The position numbers and the translations under genes are program-made. Below, in pieces: positions 26,570 to 36,149 of a DNA stretch of 64,000 nt. The notes under the pieces are model-generated. The model was not told the DNA's origin, made no database searches, and was given only the letters and a program-made list of their open reading frames with translations. Position 1 is the first letter of the stretch. Every line of letters starts with the position of its first letter. The stretch is from Formosa algae (GTDB lineage: Bacteria > Bacteroidota > Bacteroidia > Flavobacteriales > Flavobacteriaceae): the NCBI RefSeq assembly GCF_001439665.1, contig NZ_LMAK01000067.1:1-64000 (forward strand), given 5' to 3'.

Positions 26570-28459
26570 CTATTGTAATTTTAAGATAAATGATTGTAAA
26601 GGCTCTACCTTAATTTTAACTTCCGCACCTTGATCTGTGACATGTAACTGTGCGGTGTAGGTATTATATAACTGATCTGTTAATGTATAATCGCCGGGTT
26701 GTAATTGCCAAGCCTCAATAACTCCTTTTGGTAGTTTTAAATAAAATTCTGTACCATAATTAGCATCAAAATTATTGACAATAATTAATTTTTCATTGGC
26801 ACTCCAACGGGCATAAGAGAATTGTTTTAATCCGTAATGTTCTGTATGGTATGTATTATATTCATGAAGGTCTTGATACTCGCCCATTAAAGCGTCACTA
26901 GTAATAGTAAAGTTTAATAATCGCTTATAAAAATCATATAGTTCTAGTTCTTCTTCGGTAGATTGTCCACCATCGAATTGCTTATTATTCACCCAGCGAT
27001 TTAATGTTGGTACAGTTCCATAATCAAAAATAGATGTTCTAGACGGATCTCCAAATCCTAAATCTTCTGCACCAGGTTCTCCAAATTCTTGTCCGAAATA
27101 AATTAAAGTTGGCGACGTACTAATGGTTGCTGAAACCACCATAGCAGGTTTTGCTTTTTGAGCATCGCCAGCAAATTCTGGACTTGCAATACGCTGTTCA
27201 TCATGATTTTCTAAAAAATGCAACATATGGTGCTCAATATCTTTTAAATCGCGCTGAATTGGCCAAATATCATCTGTTTTTCCCCAACCTTGCATGACAT
27301 GTTTTAAAGTATCATACAACTGAACCTTATCGTATAAATAATCCATTTTTCCTTTACGGATATAGTCTCTATACAAACTAGGATTATACACTTCTGCTAA
27401 TAAAAAGGCTTCTGGATTTTCCATTTTTATTGCTGAATTCATATAGCTCCAAAACTCTACTGGAACCATTTCTGCCATATCGTAACGGAAACCATCTACA
27501 CCTTTTGCTGTCCAATACAGAGCTATCTCTTTAAATTTTATCCAAGAATCCGGCACGGTTTTATCTTTCCAAAATTCGAAATGTGCTTTGTAATCTTTAG
27601 CATCAAATCCTTCTGGTAAACTATCAAAATCATGATGTCCATCTGTAGTTATTCCATAATTAATCTTTACTGTTTCATACCAATCGTTTGGATCTGGTTG
27701 CGGTAAACGCGATCCATTTCCAGTCCATTTAGATGGATTTTCATCAAATTTTCCATCTAATAAAGCATTGCTTGTATCTCCGCCTAATGGCACATAACCA
27801 TTTGGACGTTCTGGCACTACAAATGGCTGTCCTGGATTATAATAAAAATTATTATTGACATGATACACTACTGTTTTATCATCGGTCTCACCAAAATCTG
27901 TTACACCTTCTGGCTTACTTATACTTTTGTAATTTCGTGCCACATGATTAGGTACAATATCTATAATCACTTTTAATCCAGCCTTATGAGAACGTGCTAT
28001 TAAAGCTTCAAATTCTTGTAAGCGATTCGCTGGATCTGCAGCTAAATCAGGATTTACATTATAGTAATCTTTCACCGCATAAGGCGAACCTGCACGTCCT
28101 TTTACAACATCGGGATCGTCGTTACTAATACCATATGCCGTGTAATCTGTAATAACATCATGATGTGGCACACCTGTATACCAGATATGAGTTACTCCTA
28201 AATCTTTAATCTCGGTTAAAGCCTTATCTGTAAAATCGTTAAACTTTCCTACGCCGTTTTCTTCAATGGTTCCCCAAGGTTTATTTGTGGTATTGGTATT
28301 TCCGAATAAACGTGTAAATACTTGATAAACGACTTCTTTTTTTGGTGCGGTAGCAGTCTCTGCTTTAATATTTTCTTCCAATGTCTCTTTCTTTTTTGAA
28401 TCACAGCTGATTAAAACTAATAAAATCATTGCAATTGACACTATACGTTCTTTAATCAT
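26570..28459 (-). CDS. GH13 alpha-glucan hydrolase, lipoprotein
   Basis: 629 aa. The N-terminus is a lipoprotein signal ending LVLISC (Cys19) and a Lys/Glu-rich linker. Catalytic regions: I IIDIVPNH (about 166), II GFRYDMAE (Asp about 323), III LLAEVYNP (Glu about 352), IV LENHDEQR (about 418). Compared with ordinary amylases it has long insertions between regions I and II, including the YYNPGQPFVVPERP stretch. A C-terminal beta domain (about 520-629) ends the protein. Exact specificity (amylase, neopullulanase or branching-linkage enzyme) is not determined. It shares 1 bp with the GH31 stop. Confidence 0.9.
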   Translation of the reverse strand: MIKERIVSIAMILLVLISCDSKKKETLEENIKAETATAPKKEVVYQVFTRLFGNTNTTNKPWGTIEENGVGKFNDFTDKALTEIKDLGVTHIWYTGVPHHDVITDYTAYGISNDDPDVVKGRAGSPYAVKDYYNVNPDLAADPANRLQEFEALIARSHKAGLKVIIDIVPNHVARNYKSISKPEGVTDFGETDDKTVVYHVNNNFYYNPGQPFVVPERPNGYVPLGGDTSNALLDGKFDENPSKWTGNGSRLPQPDPNDWYETVKINYGITTDGHHDFDSLPEGFDAKDYKAHFEFWKDKTVPDSWIKFKEIALYWTAKGVDGFRYDMAEMVPVEFWSYMNSAIKMENPEAFLLAEVYNPSLYRDYIRKGKMDYLYDKVQLYDTLKHVMQGWGKTDDIWPIQRDLKDIEHHMLHFLENHDEQRIASPEFAGDAQKAKPAMVVSATISTSPTLIYFGQEFGEPGAEDLGFGDPSRTSIFDYGTVPTLNRWVNNKQFDGGQSTEEELELYDFYKRLLNFTITSDALMGEYQDLHEYNTYHTEHYGLKQFSYARWSANEKLIIVNNFDANYGTEFYLKLPKGVIEAWQLQPGDYTLTDQLYNTYTAQLHVTDQGAEVKIKVEPLQSFILKLQ

Positions 28460-30843
28460 TATAATATTATTTTAATTTCTAACTCAGATTCCGTTTCCCA
28501 TATTACAGGTATTTCCAGAATATGTGTACGTTTATTATATGTAAACGGCGTCTCTTTTTTTCCGATTTTTACACTTTGTGGTTCAGTTTGCATGTTATGA
28601 ATGGTGAGCTGAATACGTTTAGCTTGATTGGCATACGATGCTCCTGTATTGGATGTAAACCTGTATTGAATCCCTTTTTTATCATTTACATATAAAAAAT
28701 TAAGCATTTCATAAGCGCCCTTTTCAAAGGCTTCAAACGTTTTACCGTCATCATTATATAAATCATAGCTACTTTTTAAAACCGTATCATCATTATAATA
28801 ATGAAGTATCAAATCTTTTCCGGTGTAGGCCTTAGTGTTTTGCATGGGCTTGGCCATTGGGATAAATGCACCAGCTTTAACATACGTTGGAATACTATTT
28901 TTAACTACAGCAACCGTTTTAGATTGTCCGCCTTGAATCTTTTCATCTGAATAAAAATCGAACCACACATGATTTTTCGGAAAATACACGTCATGCGTTG
29001 TTACTCCGGCTTCTAGTATTGGCGACACTAAAAAGGCATCTCCCCAGTAATAGGTATTCGCAATATTTTGAAGATTGCTATCATCTGAATTTTCAAAAAA
29101 TAACGGACGCATTAATGGTGTTCCTTTTTGATTATTTTGAAACGCTAGATTGTAATTGTAAGGTAATAGTGCATAACGTAATGTTATGGCTTTTCGCGCT
29201 AAGTTTTTAGCATTTTCTGCTCTAAAAACAGGTTCGCTAGCCACTTCTTCTTGAGCATGAGGTCTATAAATAGGTTGAAACACGCCATATTGCAACCAAC
29301 GCACATACAACTCATCATCTAAATTATCGCCAGCAAAACCACCTAAATCACTATGCATATAGCCTAAACCTTGCATGCCCATTTGCAAAGCAATTTCTGG
29401 CTGACTTCGTAAGCCACCCCAAGTTCGATTTACATCGCCAGACCAAGGTATTAAGCCAAAGCGTTGCGAGCCTGAATAGCCGGCACGCATTAAAACAAAA
29501 GGACGCCTTTTATTATTAAAATCCAAACTACTTTCGTAGACTAATCTGGCCCAATCATGACCATAGATATTATGAACTTCGTCTGCCGTTCCTGTGGCAT
29601 GAATTAATGCTTTAGGATGCACTTCTGGCTCGCCTAAGTCTCCCCAAATACCAGACACACCCATTTTAAATAAATCATTATAAATTCCGGAAAACCAATT
29701 AAAACCAGATGTACTATAAATATCGATAAGTCCCGTATTTCCAAAAAAGAAATCGTAAGTATAAGGATTACCTACAGAATCTTTTGCCATCACATCTTGC
29801 GCTACAGCCTCTTGCCATTTGTTTGATGAGGTTAACACAAATGGCTCGGTAATTAAAACAGTATTTACACCTTGAGTTTCAAAATCTTTAATCATTTTTT
29901 CAGGTGTTGGAAATGAATCTCTATCGAAAACTAAATTCCCCATAGTGCCTTCTACCGTTTTTCCAAACCAATATAAATCTAATATCACTGCATCAACGGG
30001 AATGTCTTCCTCTTTAAATTTAGAAACCGTCATTCGAGTTTCTGCTTCAGAATGGTATCCAAAACGACTAGAAAAATTCCCTAAAGCCCAACGTGGTGGC
30101 ATGGGTTGCTTTCCTGTTAAAGTGGTATACTGGTCCACGATATCTATCCATGAATCTGCTGCAATAACTTGATATGTTTTACGTCCTGAAATGGTCTCAT
30201 AAGTTAACGTATTATCTTGTTTGCTATCTAAATCCAGATATCCAATTGGTGCATTATCAAAGTGAATCATATATTTTTTAGACGACATCACGATAGGCAA
30301 TGTAAAATTCATTAGTTCACTATGGGATTCATAACCATAATGTGCCCGATTATATAATTGCAAACGGTTACCACGTCTATTCATCCCCAAGGCTCTTGCG
30401 CCTCCGCCATAAAGGACTTCAGAATCGTTTAGATTAAACTGAATCGCTTCACCATCTTCAAGTTTTGAATAACCATTCTTTTCAGAAATAACAGGTTGGC
30501 CTTTGTATGTATATGCAATTTGAAATGGCGACTTGGTTATACGCACAGCAATACCAGTAGAGGCTAAAAGAATCTCATTTGGTTTTTCAGAAATCGTACT
30601 AAACGCTTCATATGCTTTTAAAACAACAGCATGAGAATCTGGCTTAATTTGCTCCCCTTTAGGAACAAATGTAGTTTCTACAATGTTGCTATTGTATAAA
30701 CTAAACCGATAAAAACCATCGTTAACCTCAACTTTATAGTGCTTTGCTTCGGGTTCTGCCTGAACAAAAACACGATTTTTATTCTGCGCAACAGTCCATT
30801 GCGATATACATACACAAAATATAATTCGAAATAAATTTTTCAT
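28459..30843 (-). CDS. GH31 alpha-glucosidase
   Basis: 794 aa with a cleavable signal peptide (MKNLFRIIFCVCISQWTVAQ). GH31 core: DLYWFGK, the nucleophile motif GIWGDLGEPE (Asp about 399) and the acid/base segment IPWSGDVNRTW (Asp about 469), followed by the PIYRPHAQ and YRYALLPYNY-like segments. A C-terminal DUF5110-like beta region follows. It releases glucose from non-reducing ends of malto-oligosaccharides, probably in the periplasm. It is embedded in the minus arm between an unrecognised 83-aa gene and the two GH13 lipoproteins. Confidence 0.93.
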   Translation of the reverse strand: MKNLFRIIFCVCISQWTVAQNKNRVFVQAEPEAKHYKVEVNDGFYRFSLYNSNIVETTFVPKGEQIKPDSHAVVLKAYEAFSTISEKPNEILLASTGIAVRITKSPFQIAYTYKGQPVISEKNGYSKLEDGEAIQFNLNDSEVLYGGGARALGMNRRGNRLQLYNRAHYGYESHSELMNFTLPIVMSSKKYMIHFDNAPIGYLDLDSKQDNTLTYETISGRKTYQVIAADSWIDIVDQYTTLTGKQPMPPRWALGNFSSRFGYHSEAETRMTVSKFKEEDIPVDAVILDLYWFGKTVEGTMGNLVFDRDSFPTPEKMIKDFETQGVNTVLITEPFVLTSSNKWQEAVAQDVMAKDSVGNPYTYDFFFGNTGLIDIYSTSGFNWFSGIYNDLFKMGVSGIWGDLGEPEVHPKALIHATGTADEVHNIYGHDWARLVYESSLDFNNKRRPFVLMRAGYSGSQRFGLIPWSGDVNRTWGGLRSQPEIALQMGMQGLGYMHSDLGGFAGDNLDDELYVRWLQYGVFQPIYRPHAQEEVASEPVFRAENAKNLARKAITLRYALLPYNYNLAFQNNQKGTPLMRPLFFENSDDSNLQNIANTYYWGDAFLVSPILEAGVTTHDVYFPKNHVWFDFYSDEKIQGGQSKTVAVVKNSIPTYVKAGAFIPMAKPMQNTKAYTGKDLILHYYNDDTVLKSSYDLYNDDGKTFEAFEKGAYEMLNFLYVNDKKGIQYRFTSNTGASYANQAKRIQLTIHNMQTEPQSVKIGKKETPFTYNKRTHILEIPVIWETESELEIKIIL

Positions 30844-30855
30844 TTTAATAAGACT

Positions 30856-31107
30856 TTAGAAAAGTAATTGGAATATGTAATCTGGTTTGCCATGACGCTT
30901 CGAAATACTCTGCGCCTTCAACCGTGTGTTTATAAAATTAGTCACGCTATAGTCTTCTAACGACCAAACTCCGACAGTTCTTGGTGTGATATATTTAGAG
31001 GAAAACTGGAAAATCTGATCTAATGTTCCTGATGCAATCTCGGCATCGGCAACCTTCAGGCAAACCTTAAAAAGAACAAATAACCCTATAATTAAAAATG
31101 GTATCAT
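30856..31107 (-). CDS. Unrecognised 83-aa protein inside the alpha-glucan operon
   Basis: 83 aa, opening with a hydrophobic segment (MIPFLIIGLFVLFKV) and then a polar part with no Cys lipobox. Not recognised; no repeats or catalytic motif visible. It fits the operon tightly: its start lies 3 bp after the SusA-like GH13 stop and its stop 12 bp before the GH31 start, so it is likely translated. It could be a small membrane or secreted accessory protein or the relic of a larger gene. I cannot tell which. Confidence 0.45.
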   Translation of the reverse strand: MIPFLIIGLFVLFKVCLKVADAEIASGTLDQIFQFSSKYITPRTVGVWSLEDYSVTNFINTRLKAQSISKRHGKPDYIFQLLF

Positions 31108-31110
31108 CTG

Positions 31111-33012
31111 CTAGAGTTTAGTGGTTAAAAGCACAGGTCCTGGATTGGTAAGTTTCAAACTCTGATTCCATGTTACCATTTCTCCGGTAATGATATTTTT
31201 TAATGTTTGTCCAGTTAATCCCAACTCCTCAAAACGAGATACATTTAAGTTAAGCTCATTTTCATTTTCATTTTTATTTAGAATTAAGACCACGGTTTCT
31301 TCTCCCTCTAATCTAGCGAGAACATACACGCCTTGTTCTGGAGCAAAATGAATGGTTTTCCCTTTGTGAATGGCCTGACTTTGCTTTCTATAATTTATTA
31401 TTTTCCGAACAAAATCCTGCATCTCAATTTCAGATGTAGTTAACCCTTCACCTGAGAAAGCATTAACCGAATCACCTTTCCAACCTCCAGGAAAATCTGA
31501 TCTTATAAGTCCATGATTGTCTGGTTTCGAGCTATTCTGCATTAAAATTTCCGTTCCGTAGTACATTTGTAAAATACGTGGCATGAGACACATATAACTG
31601 AACGCCATTTTAGTATTTGCAACATTTTCATGTAACTGTGTAAACACACGATCCATATCATGATTGTCGGGAAAAATTAAAATAGCTTCTGGCTTAGTGT
31701 ATGCAAAATCCATAGCTAATCCTTCGTACATTTTAACAAAACCGGTATCCCAACCTTCCGCTTCATTTAAAGCACTAACAATGTGTTCCTGCATGGGGAA
31801 ATCCATAGTCGATGTTAAATACGACTCATAACCTTCTTTATTTGGTGTACCTGATTGCCAATATCTAACCAGTAAAGGGTTTGTGCTCCACTCTTCTCCT
31901 ACGATACTAAAATTTGGATATTCGTCCATAATGGATTTAGCCCAATAACTCATAAAATATTTATCTGAATACGGATACGTATCTTGACGAATGCCGCTTA
32001 AACCTAAAGTTTCTATCCACCAAATATTGTTCTGAATGATATACTTGGCCATAAATGGGTTTGTCTGATTAAGATCTGGCATACTGGGTACAAACCACCC
32101 TTCTGTCATTTCTTTTTTATCAATTTTTGAAGCGTATAAATCCTGATTTGCAGTGCGTCTATGGTTTGAGTTTTTTAAATCTGTTTGGCTTTCAAAAGCC
32201 TGTTGTTGATTAATCCAATCTTCAAAAGGTAAGTCTTCCATCCACCAATGCAAACTCCCACAGTGATTGGCCACCATATCCATTATAAGTTTTAACCCAC
32301 GCTTGTCCATATCTCGAGCCAATGCTTTATAATCTTCTAAAGTTCCAAATCGTGGATCTACTTGATAAAAATCGGTTATTGCATAGCCATGATAAGATGA
32401 ACTGGACATGTTATTTGTTAATAACGGTGTTGGCCAAATGGAGGTAAATCCTAAATCCTGAATATAATCCAGATGATTAATGATCCCTTGAATGTCTCCA
32501 CCGTGTCGTGCATAATCATCTGCTCGATCTGTACCTGTTTCGTTAAGATTGGTATAACTATCGTTTTTAGAATTCCCGTTTGCAAAGCGATCTGGTGTAA
32601 TTAAATACATAGCATCACTACTATTAAAACCAACATATGCTTCTGCTTTTTTTACACGGGATTTTAACTCGTAATTATAGGTTAATACAGAACCATCTTC
32701 CATTTGAAAACGCAAATCTATAACACCTGGTTTTGTAGAGGCATCTATATTTAAATCGATAAATAAATAATTAGGACTTTTAGCCTGATGCACATTTAGA
32801 ATTGTGACACCTGGATAATTTATGTTTGGAATAGCGTTACCAACAGCTGTTGCATGTACTAATAATTGTAATTCTGTATTCTTAAAACCCACCCACCAAT
32901 TAGGAGGCTCTACACGTGTAATTTGTGCATGAAGCGTAAGATTAAATACTAATAAACCAAAGAAAAGAAGGCCTGATTTATTTGGTGATTTTCGATTTTT
33001 AAATACAGTCAT
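31111..33012 (-). CDS. susA: GH13 neopullulanase/cyclomaltodextrinase (SusA-like)
   Basis: 633 aa. Signal peptide (about 1-30, ending LTLHAQ) and an N-terminal beta domain whose opening VEPPNWWVGFKN is characteristic of SusA and cyclomaltodextrinase. Catalytic regions: I IMDMVANHCGS (about 246), II GIRQDTYPY (Asp about 342), III VGEEWSTNP (Glu about 372), IV FPDNHDMDRV (about 453). A C-terminal beta domain follows. In the starch-utilisation system this periplasmic enzyme degrades imported malto-oligosaccharides and pullulan fragments. It follows the GH65 gene by 109 bp containing a hairpin. Confidence 0.92.
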   Translation of the reverse strand: MTVFKNRKSPNKSGLLFFGLLVFNLTLHAQITRVEPPNWWVGFKNTELQLLVHATAVGNAIPNINYPGVTILNVHQAKSPNYLFIDLNIDASTKPGVIDLRFQMEDGSVLTYNYELKSRVKKAEAYVGFNSSDAMYLITPDRFANGNSKNDSYTNLNETGTDRADDYARHGGDIQGIINHLDYIQDLGFTSIWPTPLLTNNMSSSSYHGYAITDFYQVDPRFGTLEDYKALARDMDKRGLKLIMDMVANHCGSLHWWMEDLPFEDWINQQQAFESQTDLKNSNHRRTANQDLYASKIDKKEMTEGWFVPSMPDLNQTNPFMAKYIIQNNIWWIETLGLSGIRQDTYPYSDKYFMSYWAKSIMDEYPNFSIVGEEWSTNPLLVRYWQSGTPNKEGYESYLTSTMDFPMQEHIVSALNEAEGWDTGFVKMYEGLAMDFAYTKPEAILIFPDNHDMDRVFTQLHENVANTKMAFSYMCLMPRILQMYYGTEILMQNSSKPDNHGLIRSDFPGGWKGDSVNAFSGEGLTTSEIEMQDFVRKIINYRKQSQAIHKGKTIHFAPEQGVYVLARLEGEETVVLILNKNENENELNLNVSRFEELGLTGQTLKNIITGEMVTWNQSLKLTNPGPVLLTTKL

Positions 33013-33054
33013 ACGAGATTTCTCTTCAATTAAAACACATTTAAACCACTAGTA

Positions 33055-33109
33055 TTAGGCTGTAAAACTCTCGCCATTTTCTTATAAAAACAACGAGAGT
33101 AAAACCTAA
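33055..33109 (-). repeat. Intercistronic hairpin between GH65 and SusA-like genes
   Basis: An inner 7-bp stem ACTCTCG/CGAGAGT (33067-33073 with 33094-33100) inside an outer 5-bp pair TTAGG/CCTAA (33055-33059 with 33105-33109). It lies between two co-directional genes of the minus arm and could stabilise or process the mRNA; the T run after it is too short for a strong terminator. Confidence 0.5.
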
Positions 33110-33121
33110 TGAAGGGTACTT

Positions 33122-35419
33122 TTATTCGTCTTCTAAACGCAGACGCATTTTTATATTATTTGCAATAATGTCTAAATCGTCTCCTTTTTCAAGCTTAAAT
33201 TCTGCTCCTTTCTGGGTGACTTTTACTTTTACTACTTGATTTCTGAAATTCACTTTAAACGAATATCCTTCCCATTGTTTTGGTATTTTAGGCTCGAAAG
33301 ACAAGGTATTATCTTTAATTCGCATGCCTCCAAATCCTTCAACAATACTCATCCATGTTCCTGCCATAGATGTAATATGCAGACCTTCTTCAACCTCTTT
33401 ATTATAATCGTCTAAATCCAAACGCGACGTTCTTAAATAGAACTCATACGCCTGATCCATTCGATTTAATTTTGCAGCTTGTATACTGTGTACGCAAGGA
33501 GACAATGAACTTTCGTGAACTGTATAAGGCTCATAAAAATCGAAATGACGTTCTAATTCTTCAGTTGTAAAGTGATCTTCAAAAAAGTAGAATCCTTGTA
33601 AGGTATCTGCTTGTTTTATATAAGGAGAACGCAGTATCCGATCCCAAGACCATTTCTGATTAATTGGTCTAGAAGCTTTATCTAAATCGGCTACCGTTAT
33701 TAATTCTTTATCTAAGAAACCATCTTGTTGTAAATACACATTTTGCTCTTCAGAAAAGGCCAAATACATGTTTCCTGCCACTGCTTTCCATTGCTCTAAT
33801 TCCTCTGGAGACAGTTGAACTTTATTCTGAATACGGTCAAAATCTGCTTCATATTCTGAAGCTACTTTTTTAATATTTTCTATTGCATAATCAATACACC
33901 ACTTGGCAATATAGTTGGTATAAAAATTATTATTTACGTTATTTTCATATTCGTTTGGTCCCGTAACGCCTAAAATAACATATTGTTTTTTCGCTGTAGA
34001 ATAGGTCGCACGTTGTTGCCAAAAACGAGCAATACCAATTAAAACTTCTAAGCCTTTTTCTGGAATATAACTGTAATCGTGTGTATAGCGGTAGTAATTA
34101 AAAATAGCAAAGGCAATCGCACCATTTCTATGAATTTCTTCAAAAGTAATTTCCCATTCGTTGTGGCATTCTTCACCGTTCATAGTTACCATTGGATACA
34201 AAGCTGCACCATTAGTAAACCCTAATTTTTCGGCATTTTCTATAGCACGATCTAAATGATTATAACGGTATTCTAGTAAATTACGAGCGACTTCTTGATC
34301 TTTGGTCGCCATGTAAAAAGGAATACAATAGGCTTCGGTGTCCCAATAAGTGCTGCCTCCATATTTTTCGCCAGTAAAGCCTTTTGGACCAATATTTAAA
34401 CGTGCATCTTTACCAAGATAAGTATGATTTAGTTGCATGATATTAAAACGAATTCCTTGTTGCGCTTTAACATCTCCATCGATAGTAATATCTGCCATTT
34501 CCCAAATTTTAGCCCAAGCCAATTCTTGTTGCGCCAATAAATGTTGAAATCCTAAATCTTGTGCCTTTTCAAGTACCGTTTTGGCTGCATAAACTAATTG
34601 TGAAGCCTCATGATTTCTATCGACAGTATAGCCTCCAAATTTATGAATACTAAACGTGTCGTCTTGCTTTACTTGCTGTGAGTATTTAAATGAAATGCTG
34701 CGTTCTGTATGAGAAACATTAGCCTCTAATGCTAATTTTTCACTATTTATGAAACATTGCGACGCCATAAACGTACAGGTTTTAAACTCTGTTTTCATGG
34801 TATGTGCTTCAATAAAGGCCTTATTCCCGTCTTGGCTAACTGCTGTTGTTTCCCAAAACTTATCGTCCCAATTGGTATCTTCATTAGTGATGCCTGAATC
34901 TAAATATGGCTCAAACGTAATTTCGGCAGTTCCATTTAATGGTGTGATGCTGTAAGAAATGGCACCAACCTCATCCAATTCTAAACTTAAAAAACGTTTG
35001 GCTTCAACAGCAACTACTACATCGTTAGGCAAGGTTGCTTTAAAAGTTCGCGATAACCAGCCTTCTTTCATGTTTAATTCACGCTTAAAAGCTACGACCT
35101 CTTTACAAGTAAATAAATCTAACGGATTACCATTTACAAACACATTAATACCAATCCAACTTGGTGCGTTAAGGACTTTTGCGAAATATTCTGGATAGCC
35201 ATTTTTCCACCAACCTACACGGGTTTTATCTGGGTAGTATACACCTGCGATGTAACTCCCTTGAAATGTTGGTCCCGAATAGTACTCTTCAAAATTAGCA
35301 CGTTGCCCCATGGCTCCGTTACCGATACTAAATAAACTCTCTGACGATTTAACGCGTTCTACATCAAATCCTTCTTCAATAATCGACCAATTGTCTGGTT
35401 TAATATAATCTTGATTCAT
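33122..35419 (-). CDS. GH65 family disaccharide phosphorylase (probable maltose phosphorylase)
   Basis: 765 aa, the normal GH65 length, no signal peptide, so cytoplasmic. Motifs: YWDTEAYCIPFY (about 359-370), ATKDQEVARNLLEYRY, GAALYPMVT.NGEECHNEWE, the catalytic acid in GVTGPNEYENNV (Glu about 487) and a phosphate-binding HESSLSPCVHS. Maltose phosphorylase converts maltose plus phosphate into glucose and beta-glucose-1-phosphate. The adjacent pgmB gene, which uses beta-glucose-1-phosphate, supports maltose over trehalose or kojibiose, although these remain possible. Confidence 0.9.
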   Translation of the reverse strand: MNQDYIKPDNWSIIEEGFDVERVKSSESLFSIGNGAMGQRANFEEYYSGPTFQGSYIAGVYYPDKTRVGWWKNGYPEYFAKVLNAPSWIGINVFVNGNPLDLFTCKEVVAFKRELNMKEGWLSRTFKATLPNDVVVAVEAKRFLSLELDEVGAISYSITPLNGTAEITFEPYLDSGITNEDTNWDDKFWETTAVSQDGNKAFIEAHTMKTEFKTCTFMASQCFINSEKLALEANVSHTERSISFKYSQQVKQDDTFSIHKFGGYTVDRNHEASQLVYAAKTVLEKAQDLGFQHLLAQQELAWAKIWEMADITIDGDVKAQQGIRFNIMQLNHTYLGKDARLNIGPKGFTGEKYGGSTYWDTEAYCIPFYMATKDQEVARNLLEYRYNHLDRAIENAEKLGFTNGAALYPMVTMNGEECHNEWEITFEEIHRNGAIAFAIFNYYRYTHDYSYIPEKGLEVLIGIARFWQQRATYSTAKKQYVILGVTGPNEYENNVNNNFYTNYIAKWCIDYAIENIKKVASEYEADFDRIQNKVQLSPEELEQWKAVAGNMYLAFSEEQNVYLQQDGFLDKELITVADLDKASRPINQKWSWDRILRSPYIKQADTLQGFYFFEDHFTTEELERHFDFYEPYTVHESSLSPCVHSIQAAKLNRMDQAYEFYLRTSRLDLDDYNKEVEEGLHITSMAGTWMSIVEGFGGMRIKDNTLSFEPKIPKQWEGYSFKVNFRNQVVKVKVTQKGAEFKLEKGDDLDIIANNIKMRLRLEDE

Positions 35420-35492
35420 TTTGTTTAAGATAATAGAATAAGGCTTTAGGCTACCGAATATAGATATCGGTTCCTGTTCGCTTTTAAATATT

Positions 35493-36149
35493 CTAGTTGT
35501 TAATTAATTTATTTATAAAGTCTGTAGATATTTCTGTGAAGTCGTTAAAAATATAATCGGCTTCATGCAATACCGCTTTACTACCAATACCTATAGAAAT
35601 CATGTTGGCTGTATTTGCGGCTTGAACACCTGCTACAGAATCTTCGAAAACCACACAATCTTCAGGATTAATATGTAAAGATTTTGCGGCGTTTAAAAAC
35701 ACTTCTGGATCTGGTTTTGCTTTACTAACATCGTTACCATCAACAATGGTTTTAAATTTAGATAAGAGGTTTACTTTTTCAAGTATTACTCTTGCATTTT
35801 TACTAGCAGATCCTAGAGAGACGCCTTGATTGTTTTCTATTAAATAATCTAAAACACGAGGTACATCTGGAAGAATTTCAGAATCGTCCATTTTATTTAT
35901 AAACTCTAAATATTCTGTGTTTTTTAAAGCCATTAAAGCTTGAAATTTATCGTCGGAAACCGTGGTATTTCCCCAAGCTAATATTTTTTTAAGCGACTCT
36001 ACACGGCTTACACCTTTTAGTTGCTCGTTTTGGGTTTCTGTAAAATCGAATCCTAAGCTGTTGGCTAAGTTTTTCCAAGCCAAGAAATGGTATTTTGCAG
36101 TATCTACAATTACACCATCTAAGTCGAATATAAATCCTTTTGTTTTCAT
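35493..36149 (-). CDS. pgmB: Beta-phosphoglucomutase
   Basis: 218 aa. HAD-superfamily motifs: FDLDGVIVDT (Asp9 nucleophile, Asp11 acid/base), the specificity loop KGVSRVESL (about 44-52), SLGSASKNA (motif 2), KAKPDPEVFL (Lys/Pro motif 3) and FEDSVAGVQAA (motif 4). It converts beta-glucose-1-phosphate to glucose-6-phosphate, the step that follows GH65 phosphorolysis. The stop of the upstream transporter gene overlaps its start by 4 bp (ATGA), so the transporter, mutase and phosphorylase are produced together. Confidence 0.95.
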   Translation of the reverse strand: MKTKGFIFDLDGVIVDTAKYHFLAWKNLANSLGFDFTETQNEQLKGVSRVESLKKILAWGNTTVSDDKFQALMALKNTEYLEFINKMDDSEILPDVPRVLDYLIENNQGVSLGSASKNARVILEKVNLLSKFKTIVDGNDVSKAKPDPEVFLNAAKSLHINPEDCVVFEDSVAGVQAANTANMISIGIGSKAVLHEADYIFNDFTEISTDFINKLINN

